Of a stretch of DNA of 64,000 nucleotides, positions 50,514 through 60,501 are shown piece by piece. Every line of letters starts with the position of its first letter. Within the stretch, counting starts at the first letter, position 1. The DNA lies in the NCBI RefSeq assembly GCF_020075495.1, contig NZ_JABYQT010000011.1, positions 27,794-91,793 of the forward strand, read 5' to 3'. The notes below the pieces were generated by a model, which was not told the origin of the DNA, searched no databases, and saw only the letters and a program-made list of their open reading frames with translations. The position numbers and the translations under genes are program-made. This DNA comes from Vreelandella aquamarina. Lineage in GTDB: Bacteria > Pseudomonadota > Gammaproteobacteria > Pseudomonadales > Halomonadaceae.

Positions 50514-53418
50514 CCTGTTGGTAGAGCGGCAGCCAGAGTGTAATGGCCGTGCCGCGGGGCTCTCCAGGCGGTGGCGACGCCACCTCTATCCTGCCTTGAT
50601 GTTCGTTGATGATCTGATACGCAAGCGATAGTCCAAGCCCCGTGCCTTCACCGGCCGGTTTGGTGGTGGTAAAGGGCTCGAACAGGTGATCGCGCACGCG
50701 CGGATCGATTCCCTGGCCGTTATCGCTGACCCGCCACCAGGCGCTGTCTGCCTGGCAACCACCGGTAATTTTCACCTGACCATCGGGCAGACAGGCGTCT
50801 CGGGCGTTGCTGAGCAGGTTGACCATGACCTGGGTCAGACGCTGGGCATCGCCGCGTACCACGAGGTCATCCGGGCAGGCGTTGGTAAGCGTTACATCCT
50901 CGCCCGAGCGCGCCAGATGAATCAAGTGTAATGCGTCTTCGCTGATGGTGGTAAGTGCCACTGGTGAAGCCGGCGGCAGGCCCGCATGACGGCCTCCGTG
51001 AGCGAAGCCGACCAGCGAGTTGACGATCCGGGTCACGCGCTGGGTCAGTTCCTGGATCTGGTCGGCGGTTTCCAGCAGGGCGGGGTCCTGGGTATCGTAG
51101 CGCAGGTTCTGGGCCAGCGATGAAATACCGGTGATCGGGTTGCCGATTTCGTGGGCGACGCCTGCCGCCAACTGGCCAATCGAGGCCAGACGAGCAGCGT
51201 GTACCAGCTCGTCCTCCAGCCACTTCATCTCGGTGTGGTCCTCGACCAGAATGACGCTGCCGCCCCGGCTGTCGTGGCCGCTCAGCTCGGCCTTGTGCAG
51301 GGTCAGGAAATGATCCTTGCCGTGCAGCGTGACCGCCTGCTTGTAGAGGGGCGCGTGAGGGGCGAGCAGTACGTTGCCCAATAGCGCCGGCCAGGGGGCG
51401 GGCAGGCTGTCACAGCGTGAGCCGATGATGCTTTCACCGCTGATGCCCGAGAGCTGGGAGAGCGCCTGGTTCCACATCAGAAGTTCCTTGTCATCGCCAA
51501 ACACGCACAGCCCGACCGGCAGGTGGGCCAGTGTCTGGCGGTGATGACGGCGCAACCCGTCGAGCTCGCGGGCAAGACCGGTCAAGCGCGAGCGGTAGGC
51601 TTCCAGGCGGCTCTCGACAAAGTGGATATCGTCGGTCACCGGCGCATCGTCGTGCCGGTAGGGCAGGTAGCGGTCGACGATATCGCGCGCAACGGACGGC
51701 CCCATCAGCCCCGAAAGATTGGCCTGAATACGGTCGCGCAGGCGGCGCAGTGCATAGGGGCGACGCTCCTGAGGGGTAAGCTTGAGCGCTGCCAGTGCGC
51801 GGGATACTTCCCGCTGGGCGGCTTCATCGCCAATCGCCCGGGCCAGATGCGGGGTGAAGTCGGCCGCCGTGGCGGCCTCGAGCGGCAGGCGCTTCGAGCG
51901 AATCACTGCATCTACCGAGCACGCCTCCGCCGCCGACTTCTCGCCTTCGGAGATACGCGTGAACAGCGAGATCACGATCAGCAGCACGATATTGGTGGCC
52001 AGCGACAGCAGGGTGACCGTGTACCAGGGCGGTGCATCGCTCGGTATCAGGTGGGTAAACGGCAGCGGCGGGGTGGGCAGCGAAAGAATCAGCGGCAGCC
52101 ATAGCCCCCAGAGCCATATGCCGACCCCGGCGATCAGCCCGACCACCATGCCCTTGCGATTGGCCCCGGGCCAGTAGAGCAGGGCCAGCATGCCGGGCAG
52201 GCACTGGGCGATACCCACGAAGGAGGCCAGCCCCAGGTTGGCCAGGTCGTGGTAGCGGCCCACACCTTCATAAAACAGCCAGCCGCTGACGATCACCCCG
52301 ACCACCAGACCCCGGCGCAGCCAGAGCAGCCAGCCGTAGAGGTCGCTGCGCGCCTCCGGGGGCCTGGCCACCAGGACGATATGGTTCAGTACCATGCCCG
52401 AAAGCGCCAGGGCAATCATGATCATGGTCCCACTCGCCGCGGCAAGCCCGGCAACAAACGCCAGCGCCTTGACCCACACGTGCTCGCTGATCATGTAGAC
52501 CGCGTAGGCCGTGATCGGAATCTCGTCATTGACGGACTGAGCGGCCCACCAGATCAGCGGAACGGGCAGCGCCATCAGCAGCAGAAAGAGCGGCAGCGCC
52601 CAGCTGGCTTGCAGCAGCGTATGGCGCGTGAGGTTTTCGGCAAAGGTGATATGAAACAGGTGCGGCATCATGAAGGCCGAGGCGAAAAACAGCAGCAGCA
52701 GGGTGCGCCATTGAGAGGCTTCCAGCTGTTGAGTCGCCTGCTGGGCCTGAAGGCCGGGGCCTTCCAGCCAGCGCTGAAGATCCTGCGGGCCATCGAACAC
52801 GAGCCAAAGTGCCGCCGCCCCCAGGCCCAGCATGGCCAGCAGCTTGATCACTGATTCGAACGCCAAAATGCTGATCAGCGCGTCCTGGCGCGAATGGCTG
52901 CGGCGCGCGCCAAACATCACCGCGAAACTGGCAATCAAGGCGCAAAACACAAGGGCTGCCCACGAACTGTAGGGGCTGCCGGTGAGCCAGCGAATCGCAT
53001 CGCTCAGGGTCTGCACCTGAATGCCCAGCAGCGGCAGCACGGCCAGCAGGCTGATCAGCGTGACCAGCGTGCCCGCCCAGCGGGAGCGAAAGCGAAACGC
53101 AAACAGGTCGGCCAGCGAGGCGAGCTGATAGGTGCGAGTGATGCGCTGAATGGGCACCAGCAGCACCGGGGCCAGCAGGAAAGTACCCGCCGCGCCCAGG
53201 TAGTAGGCCAGATAGCCGAACCCGGCGCTGGCCGCAAGCTCCAGGCTGCCGTAGATGGCCCAGGCGCTGGCATAGACCCCGAGCGCCAGCGTGTAGACCA
53301 TCGGATGGCGAGTAATGCGAGCGGGCACCCAGCCTCGCTCCACGGCGGTGCCACAGCCAAACAGTAGCGCCAGGTAGCCAAGGCCCAGCAGCAGGACGCC
53401 GGTCAACTCAACGCTCAT
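50476..53418 (-). CDS. cbrA: Transporter-linked sensor histidine kinase CbrA
   Basis: 980 residues. The N-terminal ~500 residues form a sodium/solute symporter-like (SLC5) domain with about 13 membrane spans. A PAS-like segment ([20 protein letters not shown]) follows at about 635, then HisKA with the phospho-His in [11 protein letters not shown] (about 755) and HATPase motifs [19 protein letters not shown] and [11 protein letters not shown]. It phosphorylates CbrB; in Pseudomonas it also transports histidine. The ATG at 53418 has AAGGAAG upstream; a TTG at 53439 lies before that site. Confidence 0.95.
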   Translation of the reverse strand: MSVELTGVLLLGLGYLALLFGCGTAVERGWVPARITRHPMVYTLALGVYASAWAIYGSLELAASAGFGYLAYYLGAAGTFLLAPVLLVPIQRITRTYQLASLADLFAFRFRSRWAGTLVTLISLLAVLPLLGIQVQTLSDAIRWLTGSPYSSWAALVFCALIASFAVMFGARRSHSRQDALISILAFESVIKLLAMLGLGAAALWLVFDGPQDLQRWLEGPGLQAQQATQQLEASQWRTLLLLFFASAFMMPHLFHITFAENLTRHTLLQASWALPLFLLLMALPVPLIWWAAQSVNDEIPITAYAVYMISEHVWVKALAFVAGLAAASGTMIMIALALSGMVLNHIVLVARPPEARSDLYGWLLWLRRGLVVGVIVSGWLFYEGVGRYHDLANLGLASFVGIAQCLPGMLALLYWPGANRKGMVVGLIAGVGIWLWGLWLPLILSLPTPPLPFTHLIPSDAPPWYTVTLLSLATNIVLLIVISLFTRISEGEKSAAEACSVDAVIRSKRLPLEAATAADFTPHLARAIGDEAAQREVSRALAALKLTPQERRPYALRRLRDRIQANLSGLMGPSVARDIVDRYLPYRHDDAPVTDDIHFVESRLEAYRSRLTGLARELDGLRRHHRQTLAHLPVGLCVFGDDKELLMWNQALSQLSGISGESIIGSRCDSLPAPWPALLGNVLLAPHAPLYKQAVTLHGKDHFLTLHKAELSGHDSRGGSVILVEDHTEMKWLEDELVHAARLASIGQLAAGVAHEIGNPITGISSLAQNLRYDTQDPALLETADQIQELTQRVTRIVNSLVGFAHGGRHAGLPPASPVALTTISEDALHLIHLARSGEDVTLTNACPDDLVVRGDAQRLTQVMVNLLSNARDACLPDGQVKITGGCQADSAWWRVSDNGQGIDPRVRDHLFEPFTTTKPAGEGTGLGLSLAYQIINEHQGRIEVASPPPGEPRGTAITLWLPLYQQDDQRPHAQDSDC

Positions 53419-53584
53419 CCAACTTCCTTTTTTGCTCAAGCCACAGGGTCAGCGCAATCAGCACCCCCCAGATGGCAAACGGACGATACCAGGCCGCGCT
53501 GGGGTCACTCCAGCCATCCATTAAAAGCGGTGAAAGCAGGTAGCCGCCAAACACCAGAAACAGCATGATGCGGTAGACGTACAT
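53408..53584 (-). CDS. cbrX: Small membrane protein upstream of cbrA (CbrX-like)
   Basis: 58 residues with two predicted membrane spans (about 3-22 and 33-49) and a charged end (QKRKLDER). AAGGAA lies before ATG 53584. Its last 11 bp overlap the start of cbrA, which suggests translational coupling. A small ORF at the same place, cbrX, is known in Pseudomonas between gluQ and cbrA; I use the name by position, as sequence identity was not tested. Confidence 0.75.
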   Translation of the reverse strand: MYVYRIMLFLVFGGYLLSPLLMDGWSDPSAAWYRPFAIWGVLIALTLWLEQKRKLDER

Positions 53585-53609
53585 GGACGATTCCTTGGGA
53601 CGACAGGTC

Positions 53610-54500
53610 TCAGGGCGACAGCCGGTGCCGCACCGGCGATAGCCATGCAACCGACCAGTGGGCGACGCCCCAGTGTAGCTGGCTTGCCGGTGGTTCGGTG
53701 GCAAGCGCCTCCGGCGGCGCCTGATCAAGTGCCTGAAGCGCCTGAAAGAGCTGACGGCGCACGCTTTTATCATCTTCGGCAAGCGCCGGGGCAAGGTTCT
53801 GCTTGGAGAGCTTCTGGCCCTCTGGCGTGACCACCAGTGGCAGGTGCAGATAGCGCGGCTCGGGAAAACCCAAGGCGACCTGCAATTGGCGTTGCCAGGG
53901 GGTATTGTCGAGCAGATCAAGCCCCCTGACCACATCGGTGATGCCCTGGGCGGCGTCATCGACCACCACGGCGAGCTGATACGCCCACAGGTGATCCTTG
54001 CGCTTGAGCACTACATCGCCCAGCTCCGCAGGGTCGAACTGCTGATGGCCGAACAGCCGGTCCTGCCAGGTGATTGGCCGCTGGGCCAGGTCGCTGCGCA
54101 GCCGCCAGGCCACGGGCTTGCCGGGCTCGCATACGCCGTTGCGACACCAGCCGGGGTAGATGTCGTGGCTCTGCCACTGCTTGCGTGAACAGCTGCACGG
54201 GTAGGCAAGCTTCTGCTCGATTAGCTGGTCCAGCGCCTGCTGGTAGGTCGCGTAACGCTCGCGCTGCCAGCACACCGCCTCGTCCCACTCCAGGCCAAAG
54301 GTTTCCAGCTGGCGCAGGATGGTGGTGTCCGCGCCCTCAGGGCAGCGCGGGGGATCGATGTCTTCAATGCGCACCAGCCACCGGCCGCCGGCGGCGCGGG
54401 CATCCAGATAGCTGCCAAGGGCGGCCACGAGCGAGCCAAAGTGCAGCGGCCCGGAAGGGGTCGGGGCAAAGCGCCCCCGGTAGTCAGCCAAGGAAGTCAT
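53610..54500 (-). CDS. gluQ: Glutamyl-Q tRNA(Asp) synthetase
   Basis: 296 residues, a GluRS catalytic domain without the anticodon-binding domain. It has the HIGH-like GRFAPTPSGPLHFGSLVAALGSYLDA (about 9-34), zinc-site cysteines in YPCSCSRKQW, and a KMSKS-like GQKLSKQNL (about 228-236). It glutamylates queuosine in tRNA-Asp. It lies directly behind dksA, the conserved dksA-gluQ pair; a terminator stands between the two genes. Confidence 0.97.
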   Translation of the reverse strand: MTSLADYRGRFAPTPSGPLHFGSLVAALGSYLDARAAGGRWLVRIEDIDPPRCPEGADTTILRQLETFGLEWDEAVCWQRERYATYQQALDQLIEQKLAYPCSCSRKQWQSHDIYPGWCRNGVCEPGKPVAWRLRSDLAQRPITWQDRLFGHQQFDPAELGDVVLKRKDHLWAYQLAVVVDDAAQGITDVVRGLDLLDNTPWQRQLQVALGFPEPRYLHLPLVVTPEGQKLSKQNLAPALAEDDKSVRRQLFQALQALDQAPPEALATEPPASQLHWGVAHWSVAWLSPVRHRLSP

Positions 54501-54519
54501 AAAAGCCTTTTACCAGAAC

Positions 54520-54544
54520 AAAAACGGGCACCCCAAGGTGCCCG
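54520..54544 (-). terminator. Terminator between dksA and gluQ
   Basis: Minus strand GGGCACC-TTGG-GGTGCCC followed by GTTTTTG. A terminator in this gap has been described for other gammaproteobacteria and limits gluQ transcription from the dksA promoter. Confidence 0.85.
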
Positions 54545-54582
54545 CCTTCAGCGCTAGCGTTCAGGTGGTTTGAACCGTCTGC

Positions 54583-55020
54583 TTAGCCACCCAGCTGCTT
54601 CTCTTTGAGCTCGGCCAGGGTCTTACAGTCGACGCACAGCGTCGCCGTTGGCCTGGCTTCGAGACGGCGAATGCCGATTTCGACGCCACACGCTTCACAG
54701 AAGCCGTAATCGTCGTCATCGATATTCTCGATGGTCTCGTTGATTTTCTTGAGCAGCTTGCGTTCACGGTCACGCGTGCGCAGCTCAAGGCTGAAGCCTT
54801 CTTCCTGCGTTGCCCGGTCGGCGGGGTCGGCGTAGTTGTTGGCGTCTTCCTGCAGGTGGCGCACGGTGCGGTCCACCTCTTCCATGAGGTCTTGCTTCCA
54901 GTCCAACAGCAGCTGGCGAAAGTGCGCCAACTGCTTATCGTTCATGTACTCTTCACCCGGTGCCGGCTCATACGGGGTGAAGGACTTGGTCGCTTCCGGT
55001 TTCTTTTCCGCTACTGGCAT
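54583..55020 (-). CDS. dksA: RNA polymerase-binding transcription factor DksA
   Basis: 145 residues. The coiled-coil has the acidic tip DPADRATQEE (about 68-77); the four-Cys zinc finger is CEACGVEIGIRRLEARPTATLC-VDC (about 110-134). It works with ppGpp in stringent control of rRNA and amino-acid promoters. The ATG at 55020 has AGGGG upstream; an in-frame extension to 55122 lacks family support. Confidence 0.98.
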   Translation of the reverse strand: MPVAEKKPEATKSFTPYEPAPGEEYMNDKQLAHFRQLLLDWKQDLMEEVDRTVRHLQEDANNYADPADRATQEEGFSLELRTRDRERKLLKKINETIENIDDDDYGFCEACGVEIGIRRLEARPTATLCVDCKTLAELKEKQLGG

Positions 55021-55205
55021 GGGATTGCCCCTTACATGTGTGACTGCTGATCGACCATGAGCGTGTGCCACGATCTCACGCCAAAGGGATGCTTGTTTAG
55101 CTGAAAAACGTTCTCGTTGCAAGCATAATAGTGCGCTTTCGACTATGGTCCTAATATTTTCAGGACCTGGGTCATGTGTTGATCCTGCAAGCCAAAGGAG
55201 CCGTT

Positions 55206-56366
55206 ATGGCCTGGAATTCACGAGTCAGCCGCGTGGCGCCTTTTCGCGTGATGCACTTACTGGAAATGGCCCAGGCGCGTGAAGCGGCCGGGCATGACGT
55301 TATTCACCTTGAAGTCGGCGAGCCGGACTTTTCTACCCCCGACCCGGTCATCGCGGCGGGCCAGCAGGCGCTGGCGCATGGGCAGACCCGCTATACGCCG
55401 GCTGCCGGCCTCTCGGCCCTGCGCGAAGCGATTGCCAACCACTACGCCGAGCACTTCAACGCCGAGGTAGATCCTGCACGCATTCTGGTAACCCCCGGCG
55501 CCTCCGGTGCGCTGCTGCTGGCAAGCCAGCTGCTGGTCGAGAGTGGCGACCGAGTGCTGATGGCCGACCCCAACTACCCCTGCAACCGCCACTTCATGGC
55601 CCTGGCCGGTGCCGAGATCGACGCAGTATCGGTAGGCCGTGAAAGCGGCTGGCAGCTGGATGCTGCGCTGATCGAGCGCCACTGGCGCGATACTACGCGC
55701 GTGGCGATGCTCGCCTCGCCCTCCAACCCGACCGGGCATACCCTGAGTGCCGGGCAGCTTACGGAGGTGCTTGGCGCCGTGGCCCGCCGTGAAGGGGAGA
55801 TAATCGTCGATGAGATCTACCAGGGGCTCAATTACGACGACGCGCCGCTGTCGGCCACTTCGCTTTCCAGCGACGCCTTCGTGGTGAACAGCTTTTCGAA
55901 ATACTTCGGCATGACCGGCTGGCGCCTGGGCTGGCTGGTGGCCCCGCAACGCGCGGCCGAGCCGCTGACCAGGCTTGCCCAGAATGTCTTTCTGGCCGCT
56001 TCCACGCCTTCCCAGTACGCCGCGCTTGCCGCATTTACCCCTGAGTGTCGAGCCATCCTTGAAAAGCGCCGCGACATACTTGCGAAGCGCCGCCAGGTGC
56101 TGCTCGACGGGCTTGCAACGCTCGGGCTTGCGCCGGACCTGCCGCCCCAGGGAGCGTTTTACGTCTGGCTGGATATTTCACGCTACAGCCGCGACAGCCA
56201 AGCCTTCTGCCAGCGGCTGCTGGAGGAGGAGAACGTGGCAATTACCCCAGGCATCGACTTTGCCGTGCGTGGCGGCGAGCATCACGTGCGCATTGCGTTC
56301 ACCAATGACGTTGCCCGTCTGGAAGAGGCCGTGGCGCGAATGGGCCGATTCGTGGGGCGCCTGTGA
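55206..56366 (+). CDS. PLP-dependent class I/II aminotransferase
   Basis: 386 residues. The aspartate aminotransferase fold has IHLEVGEPDFSTPDPV near residue 32, the PLP motifs ASPSNPTGHTL (about 176) and NSFSKYFGMTGWRLGW (about 228-243, with the Schiff-base Lys), and HHVRIAF near the end. The amino-acid substrate is unknown. AAAGGAG lies 5 bp before the ATG at 55206. It is divergent from dksA and overlaps sfsA, the order also seen in Pseudomonas. Confidence 0.93.
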   Translation: MAWNSRVSRVAPFRVMHLLEMAQAREAAGHDVIHLEVGEPDFSTPDPVIAAGQQALAHGQTRYTPAAGLSALREAIANHYAEHFNAEVDPARILVTPGASGALLLASQLLVESGDRVLMADPNYPCNRHFMALAGAEIDAVSVGRESGWQLDAALIERHWRDTTRVAMLASPSNPTGHTLSAGQLTEVLGAVARREGEIIVDEIYQGLNYDDAPLSATSLSSDAFVVNSFSKYFGMTGWRLGWLVAPQRAAEPLTRLAQNVFLAASTPSQYAALAAFTPECRAILEKRRDILAKRRQVLLDGLATLGLAPDLPPQGAFYVWLDISRYSRDSQAFCQRLLEEENVAITPGIDFAVRGGEHHVRIAFTNDVARLEEAVARMGRFVGRL

Positions 56367-57121
56367 CGCTTGACCATCCGGTGTACCATGCGTTGTCTTA
56401 TCCAGCGCTGGTGCCCGGTATCCTGCTGCGTCGCTACAAGCGCTTTCTTGCCGACGTGCTGCTGGACGATGGCCGCGAGGTGGTCGCGCACTGTCCCAAT
56501 ACCGGCTCGATGAAAAGCGTCAACGTACCCGGTTGCCGGGTATGGCTGTCGCCCAGCGATAATCCCAAGCGTCGGCTTGCCTGGACCTGGGAGCTGATCG
56601 AGCTGCCCGGCGAAAGAGGCGAGACGGTGATGGCCTCGATTCATACCGGGCGCGCCAACCGTATCGTCGAGACGGCGCTGGAGGCGAGAAGCCTTGATGC
56701 GCTGGCGGGCTATTCACATTTGCGCCGCGAGGTGAAAGTAGGCGAATCGCGGCTGGATTTCCTGCTGGAGGATGAAACAAGCGGGCGCCGCGCCTTTATC
56801 GAGGTCAAGCAGGTCACGCTCAAGGAGGACGACGGCCACGGCTACTTTCCGGCCTCCGTCAGTACGCGTGGGCTCAAGCATCTGCAGGCGCTGGAGGCGC
56901 TGGCGCGGGAGGGCGAACGAGCAGTGCTGGTGTTCTGTGTCGCTCACGAGGGCATTGCCGATGTGGGACCAGCCACGCATATCGACCCCGCCTACGCGGC
57001 GGGCCTTCACAGCGCCGCGGCCCAGGGGGTGGAAGTGCTGGCCTATGGGGTGGGCATCGAGTGGAGAGATGGAGCGCCCTCGGGCATTGCCCTTGTGCGC
57101 TCCTTGCCGGTACGCCTTTAG
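56363..57121 (+). CDS. sfsA: SfsA family protein
   Basis: 252 residues with GTG start overlapping the aminotransferase stop (GTGA). Family motifs are LLRRYKRFLADVLLDDG (about 20-36), AHCPNTGSMKSVNVPG (about 42-57), and a nuclease-like ESRLDFLLEDE...AFIEVKQVTL (about 128-155). Named for sugar fermentation stimulation in E. coli; later work suggests a DNA-binding or nuclease-type fold. Its stop overlaps the stop of the convergent metW by 4 bp, so there is no terminator between them. Confidence 0.95.
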   Translation: MTLDHPVYHALSYPALVPGILLRRYKRFLADVLLDDGREVVAHCPNTGSMKSVNVPGCRVWLSPSDNPKRRLAWTWELIELPGERGETVMASIHTGRANRIVETALEARSLDALAGYSHLRREVKVGESRLDFLLEDETSGRRAFIEVKQVTLKEDDGHGYFPASVSTRGLKHLQALEALAREGERAVLVFCVAHEGIADVGPATHIDPAYAAGLHSAAAQGVEVLAYGVGIEWRDGAPSGIALVRSLPVRL

Positions 57122-57717
57122 CGCTCGCGACGGCGGACGCGGAAGATGGCGATCTCGCCGAACAGGTTGGGCCACCACTTCGAGGTCCAGTGCCCGCGAC
57201 GCTCGCCCACGCCCACGGCGCGGTCGACGATCACCAGGCCCTTTTCCCGGCATAGCTGCTCGAAGTCGTTGAAGGTCGACAGGTGGATGTTGGGTGTGTC
57301 GTACCAGGCGTGGGGCAGCGACTTGGATACCGGCATGTAGCCGCGCAGTCCCAGATAGACGCGGTGGCGCCAGTAGGCGAAGTTGGGAAAGGTGATGATG
57401 CCCTCGTCGGCGACGCGCAGCATCTCGTCGAGCATCTTGTCCGGGCGGCGCAACGCCTGAAGCGCCTGGGTCATGATCACCTGGTCGTAGCTGCGGTCGC
57501 CAAAGCTGCTCAGCCCGTCATCCAGGTTGTGCTCGATTACGCTGACACCACGTGCCACGCACTGGGTGATGCCGTCGGGATCGATCTCCAGGCCGTAGCC
57601 GGTCACGCTCTTGTCGCGAGCCAGGCGTTCCAGGAGCGCCCCGTCACCGCAGGCGAGGTCCAGCACGTGGGCGCCGTGGGGAACCCAGTCGTAGATCAAT
57701 TCGAGGTCGGCGCGCAT
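57118..57717 (-). CDS. metW: Methionine biosynthesis protein MetW
   Basis: 199 residues, a methyltransferase-like fold with HVLDLACGDGALLERLA (about 18-34), then the MetW-specific DYDQVI-like segment, GIITFPNFAYWRHRVYL and YDTPNIHLST. It is needed with MetX for homoserine acylation in several bacteria. The start ATG 57717 shares one base with the metX stop (TGATG), indicating coupling. Confidence 0.97.
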   Translation of the reverse strand: MRADLELIYDWVPHGAHVLDLACGDGALLERLARDKSVTGYGLEIDPDGITQCVARGVSVIEHNLDDGLSSFGDRSYDQVIMTQALQALRRPDKMLDEMLRVADEGIITFPNFAYWRHRVYLGLRGYMPVSKSLPHAWYDTPNIHLSTFNDFEQLCREKGLVIVDRAVGVGERRGHWTSKWWPNLFGEIAIFRVRRRER

Positions 57718-58898
57718 CAACGGGTCTCCTCCAGGCCAAGCTCGCGGGCGGTGCGGTCCATGAACGCACGGAACAGCGCTTCATAACGCGGCTCCGGCAA
57801 CAGGAACGCATCGTGGCCGTGAGGCGATTCGATATTGGCGTAGCTGACGGCCTTGCCCGCACGTACCAGCGCATCCACCAGCTCGCGTGAGCGCGCCGGG
57901 GGAAACCGCCAGTCGGTGGTGAAACTGACAATCAGAAACGGACATTGCGCCGGGGCCAGCGCCTCTGCCAGGTCGCCGCCGGTGGTGGCCGCCGGGTCGA
58001 AGTAGTCCAGCGCCTTGGTCATCAGCAGGTAAGTATTGGCATCAAAGGCGGTCGAGAAGGTGTCTCCCTGGTAGCGCAGGTAGGACTCCACCTGAAATTC
58101 GACGTCAAAGCCGAAACTCAGGTCTTCGCTTCGCAGGTCGCGGCCAAACTTGCTGCCCATGGCGTCCTCCGACAGGTAGGTGATATGTCCCACCATGCGC
58201 GCCAGTTTCAGCCCGCGCTTGGGTACCGTGTCGTGCTCGGCGTACCAGCCGCCAAAGAACTCGGGATCAGAGCGGATAGCCTGACGAGCCACTTCGTTGA
58301 ACGCGATGTTCTGCGCAGACAGCCTGGGCGTTGCCGCAATCACCACGGCGTTGGCCACCCGCTCGGGGTAGGTGATGCTCCACTGGAGCACCTGCATGCC
58401 ACCGAGACTTCCGCCCACCACCGCCGCCCAGCGCTCGATTCCCAGATGATCGGCAAGCCTGGCCTGGCTTGCGACCCAGTCGCTTACCGTGACCATGGGA
58501 AAATCCGGCCCCCACTGGCGCCCGGTTTCCGGGTTATGACTGACCGGGCCAGTGCTGCCGTGGCAGCCGCCCAGGTTATTGAGCGATATGACGAAAAAGC
58601 GACTGGTATCGATCGGTTTGCCGGGGCCGATGTGTGCATCCCACCAGCCGGGCTTGCGGTCGTCCTGGCTATGGTAGCCCGCGGCGTGGTGGTGACCTGA
58701 AAGTGCATGGCAGACCAGTACGGCATTGCTGCGCTCGGCGTTCAGTGTGCCGTAGGTCTCGTAAATCAATTCATACTCGGGCAGCACCTTGCCGCAGGCG
58801 AGGGCAAGCGGAGAGTCAAACTTGGCCACGCGAGGGGTGACCACGCCAACGGAGTCAGTTGGGTGGCCAGGACGTGCGTGGGGAACTGAATCAGGCAT
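57717..58898 (-). CDS. metX: Homoserine O-acyltransferase MetX
   Basis: 393 residues, an alpha/beta hydrolase. The nucleophile Ser is in [14 protein letters not shown] (about 164); the acid is in [13 protein letters not shown] and the His in [12 protein letters not shown] (about 366). It acylates homoserine, the first committed step to methionine. Gammaproteobacterial MetX may use succinyl-CoA rather than acetyl-CoA, so the acyl donor is left open. It forms the metX-metW pair. Confidence 0.97.
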   Translation of the reverse strand: MPDSVPHARPGHPTDSVGVVTPRVAKFDSPLALACGKVLPEYELIYETYGTLNAERSNAVLVCHALSGHHHAAGYHSQDDRKPGWWDAHIGPGKPIDTSRFFVISLNNLGGCHGSTGPVSHNPETGRQWGPDFPMVTVSDWVASQARLADHLGIERWAAVVGGSLGGMQVLQWSITYPERVANAVVIAATPRLSAQNIAFNEVARQAIRSDPEFFGGWYAEHDTVPKRGLKLARMVGHITYLSEDAMGSKFGRDLRSEDLSFGFDVEFQVESYLRYQGDTFSTAFDANTYLLMTKALDYFDPAATTGGDLAEALAPAQCPFLIVSFTTDWRFPPARSRELVDALVRAGKAVSYANIESPHGHDAFLLPEPRYEALFRAFMDRTARELGLEETR

Positions 58899-58978
58899 CG
58901 AAAACGGTCATCCTGCTATTGAAGCTAGAGCTGCTAACTCGCGCCGCAGGGCTTGCCCTGCGGCGGTGACGTCGATCA

Positions 58979-59563
58979 TCACAGACCGATCCAGGTGCTG
59001 GGCAATCCAGTGGCTCTGATCAGCGAGCCGACCACGAACCCATCAATGAGGTTGATCGCAATAAACACGACAATGGGGGAGAGATCAATCATCCCAAGCG
59101 GCGGTATCACCTTGCGAACCGGTGCCATGATGGGCTCTACCAACTGCATTACCAGCAAAGCTCCGGGGTGGCTCGCGTTGGGCGCCACCCAGCTCAGGAT
59201 GATCATCACGATCAGGGCAAAGAAGTAGATTTTCAGAATGGCGCTGGCCAATGCTGCAACGCCCGCGATCAGGATGGGAACAACGGGTACACCCATGCCG
59301 CTGAAAAAGAGCATGAACACGGCGACGAGGCTGATGACCTTGAGAGCGAAGCCCGCAGCGAGCGTCGCCAGATCGAAACGCCCGGCAACCGGCCCCAGAA
59401 AGCTCTGGAATGGCCCTACCACTGGCTGGGTAATCTTCACCAGCGACTGGCTGAGCGGGTTGTAGTAATCCGCCCGTGAGGCCTGCAGTAGAAAGCGCAA
59501 CATCAATAACAGCAGGTAAATGTTAACCAACGTATGAATCAGTGAAAGCCCAGCGCTACCCAT
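58979..59563 (-). CDS. yggT: YggT family membrane protein
   Basis: 194 residues with two YGGT repeats (about 8-85 and 105-190), each with membrane spans. Motifs are RADYYNPLSQSLVKITQPVVGPFQSFLGP and the later GALLVMQLVEPIMAPVRKVIPPLGMIDLSPIV. The function is not established; it has been linked to osmotic tolerance and to the YggS/ProC neighbourhood. It lies between proC and metX in one run of same-strand genes. Confidence 0.93.
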   Translation of the reverse strand: MGSAGLSLIHTLVNIYLLLLMLRFLLQASRADYYNPLSQSLVKITQPVVGPFQSFLGPVAGRFDLATLAAGFALKVISLVAVFMLFFSGMGVPVVPILIAGVAALASAILKIYFFALIVMIILSWVAPNASHPGALLVMQLVEPIMAPVRKVIPPLGMIDLSPIVVFIAINLIDGFVVGSLIRATGLPSTWIGL

Positions 59564-59597
59564 GGTTCGTTTCCTTGCGTGAGTGTGTATTTACTTC

Positions 59598-59624
59598 TTG
59601 GCTAGTTCTTTTTGGCTAGTTCTT
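59598..59624. repeat. 14-bp tandem duplication at the 3' end of proC
   Basis: TTGGCTAGTTCTT occurs at 59598-59610 and 59612-59624, separated by one T. The first copy holds the proC stop codon. Confidence 0.9.
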
Positions 59625-60429
59625 TGGCCATCTCGGCGGCGCGATCGGCGCAGGCCTGCATGGCATCGGCGATGATCGTGCGCATCTGCGCCTCTTCCAT
59701 GTGGGCAATGGCGCGCTCGGTAGTGCCGCCCGGCGACATGACGTTCTGCTTGAGGGTGGCCGGGTCGTGATCGCTTCGCTGGGCCATCGCCGACGCGCCA
59801 AGCCCGGTCTGAATCGCCAGGCGGCGTGCGGTTTCCGCAGGCAGACCGAGTTTGACCGCGGCCTCTTCCATGGCTTCGAACATCAAAAAGAAGTAGGCCG
59901 GGGCACTGCCGGAAACGGCGGTCACGGCCTCCAAAAGTGCTTCGTTCTCGACCCATTCGACGATGCCTACCGCTTCCATCAGTTGGGTGGACAGGGCGCG
60001 CTGCTCTTCACTCACCGCGGCGTTGGCGTACAGGCCGCTGGCGCCAATGCCGACCAGCGAGGGTGTGTTGGGCATGCAGCGCACCAGCGCATTGCCGCCG
60101 CCCAGCCACTGGTCGATGGTGGCGGCGTCGAGTCCTGCGGCAATGGAGATCACCAGCGGGCGCGTTTCATGAATGCTCGGCTTGAGCTCTTCGCACACGG
60201 CACGCATGATCTGGGGCTTGACGGCAAGGACCACCACGTCGGCCTCGCCAACCGCGGCCACATTATCCGCCTGGGTATTGATCCCCAGGCGCTCCTTGAT
60301 GGCGTCAAGCTCGCTTGCGTTGGGTGCCGTGGCGGTGATGTCGGTGGGGGCTACGCCGCTGTCGATCAGTCCGCCGATAATGGCGCTTGCCATATTGCCC
60401 GCACCGATGAAAGTGATCCTGCTCGCCAT
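59602..60429 (-). CDS. proC: Pyrroline-5-carboxylate reductase ProC
   Basis: 275 residues. NADP-binding ITFIGAGNMASAIIGGLI at the N-terminus, VVVLAVKPQIM at about 67-77, and the family signature in the C-terminal half (MSPGGTTERAIAHMEE, about 230-245). It makes proline, which also serves as an osmolyte precursor. A 14-bp duplication at the 3' end gives the ending AKKN; without it the frame would run to a TAA a few codons on (ending AKK). It is downstream of yggS. Confidence 0.97.
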   Translation of the reverse strand: MASRITFIGAGNMASAIIGGLIDSGVAPTDITATAPNASELDAIKERLGINTQADNVAAVGEADVVVLAVKPQIMRAVCEELKPSIHETRPLVISIAAGLDAATIDQWLGGGNALVRCMPNTPSLVGIGASGLYANAAVSEEQRALSTQLMEAVGIVEWVENEALLEAVTAVSGSAPAYFFLMFEAMEEAAVKLGLPAETARRLAIQTGLGASAMAQRSDHDPATLKQNVMSPGGTTERAIAHMEEAQMRTIIADAMQACADRAAEMAKELAKKN

Positions 60430-60501
60430 GTTCGTGTCCTGTTGGTTGAATGGGCCGCGCTGGCAGCCTTGCTTACTGTAGATGAATATAATGCGGGTGA
60501 A

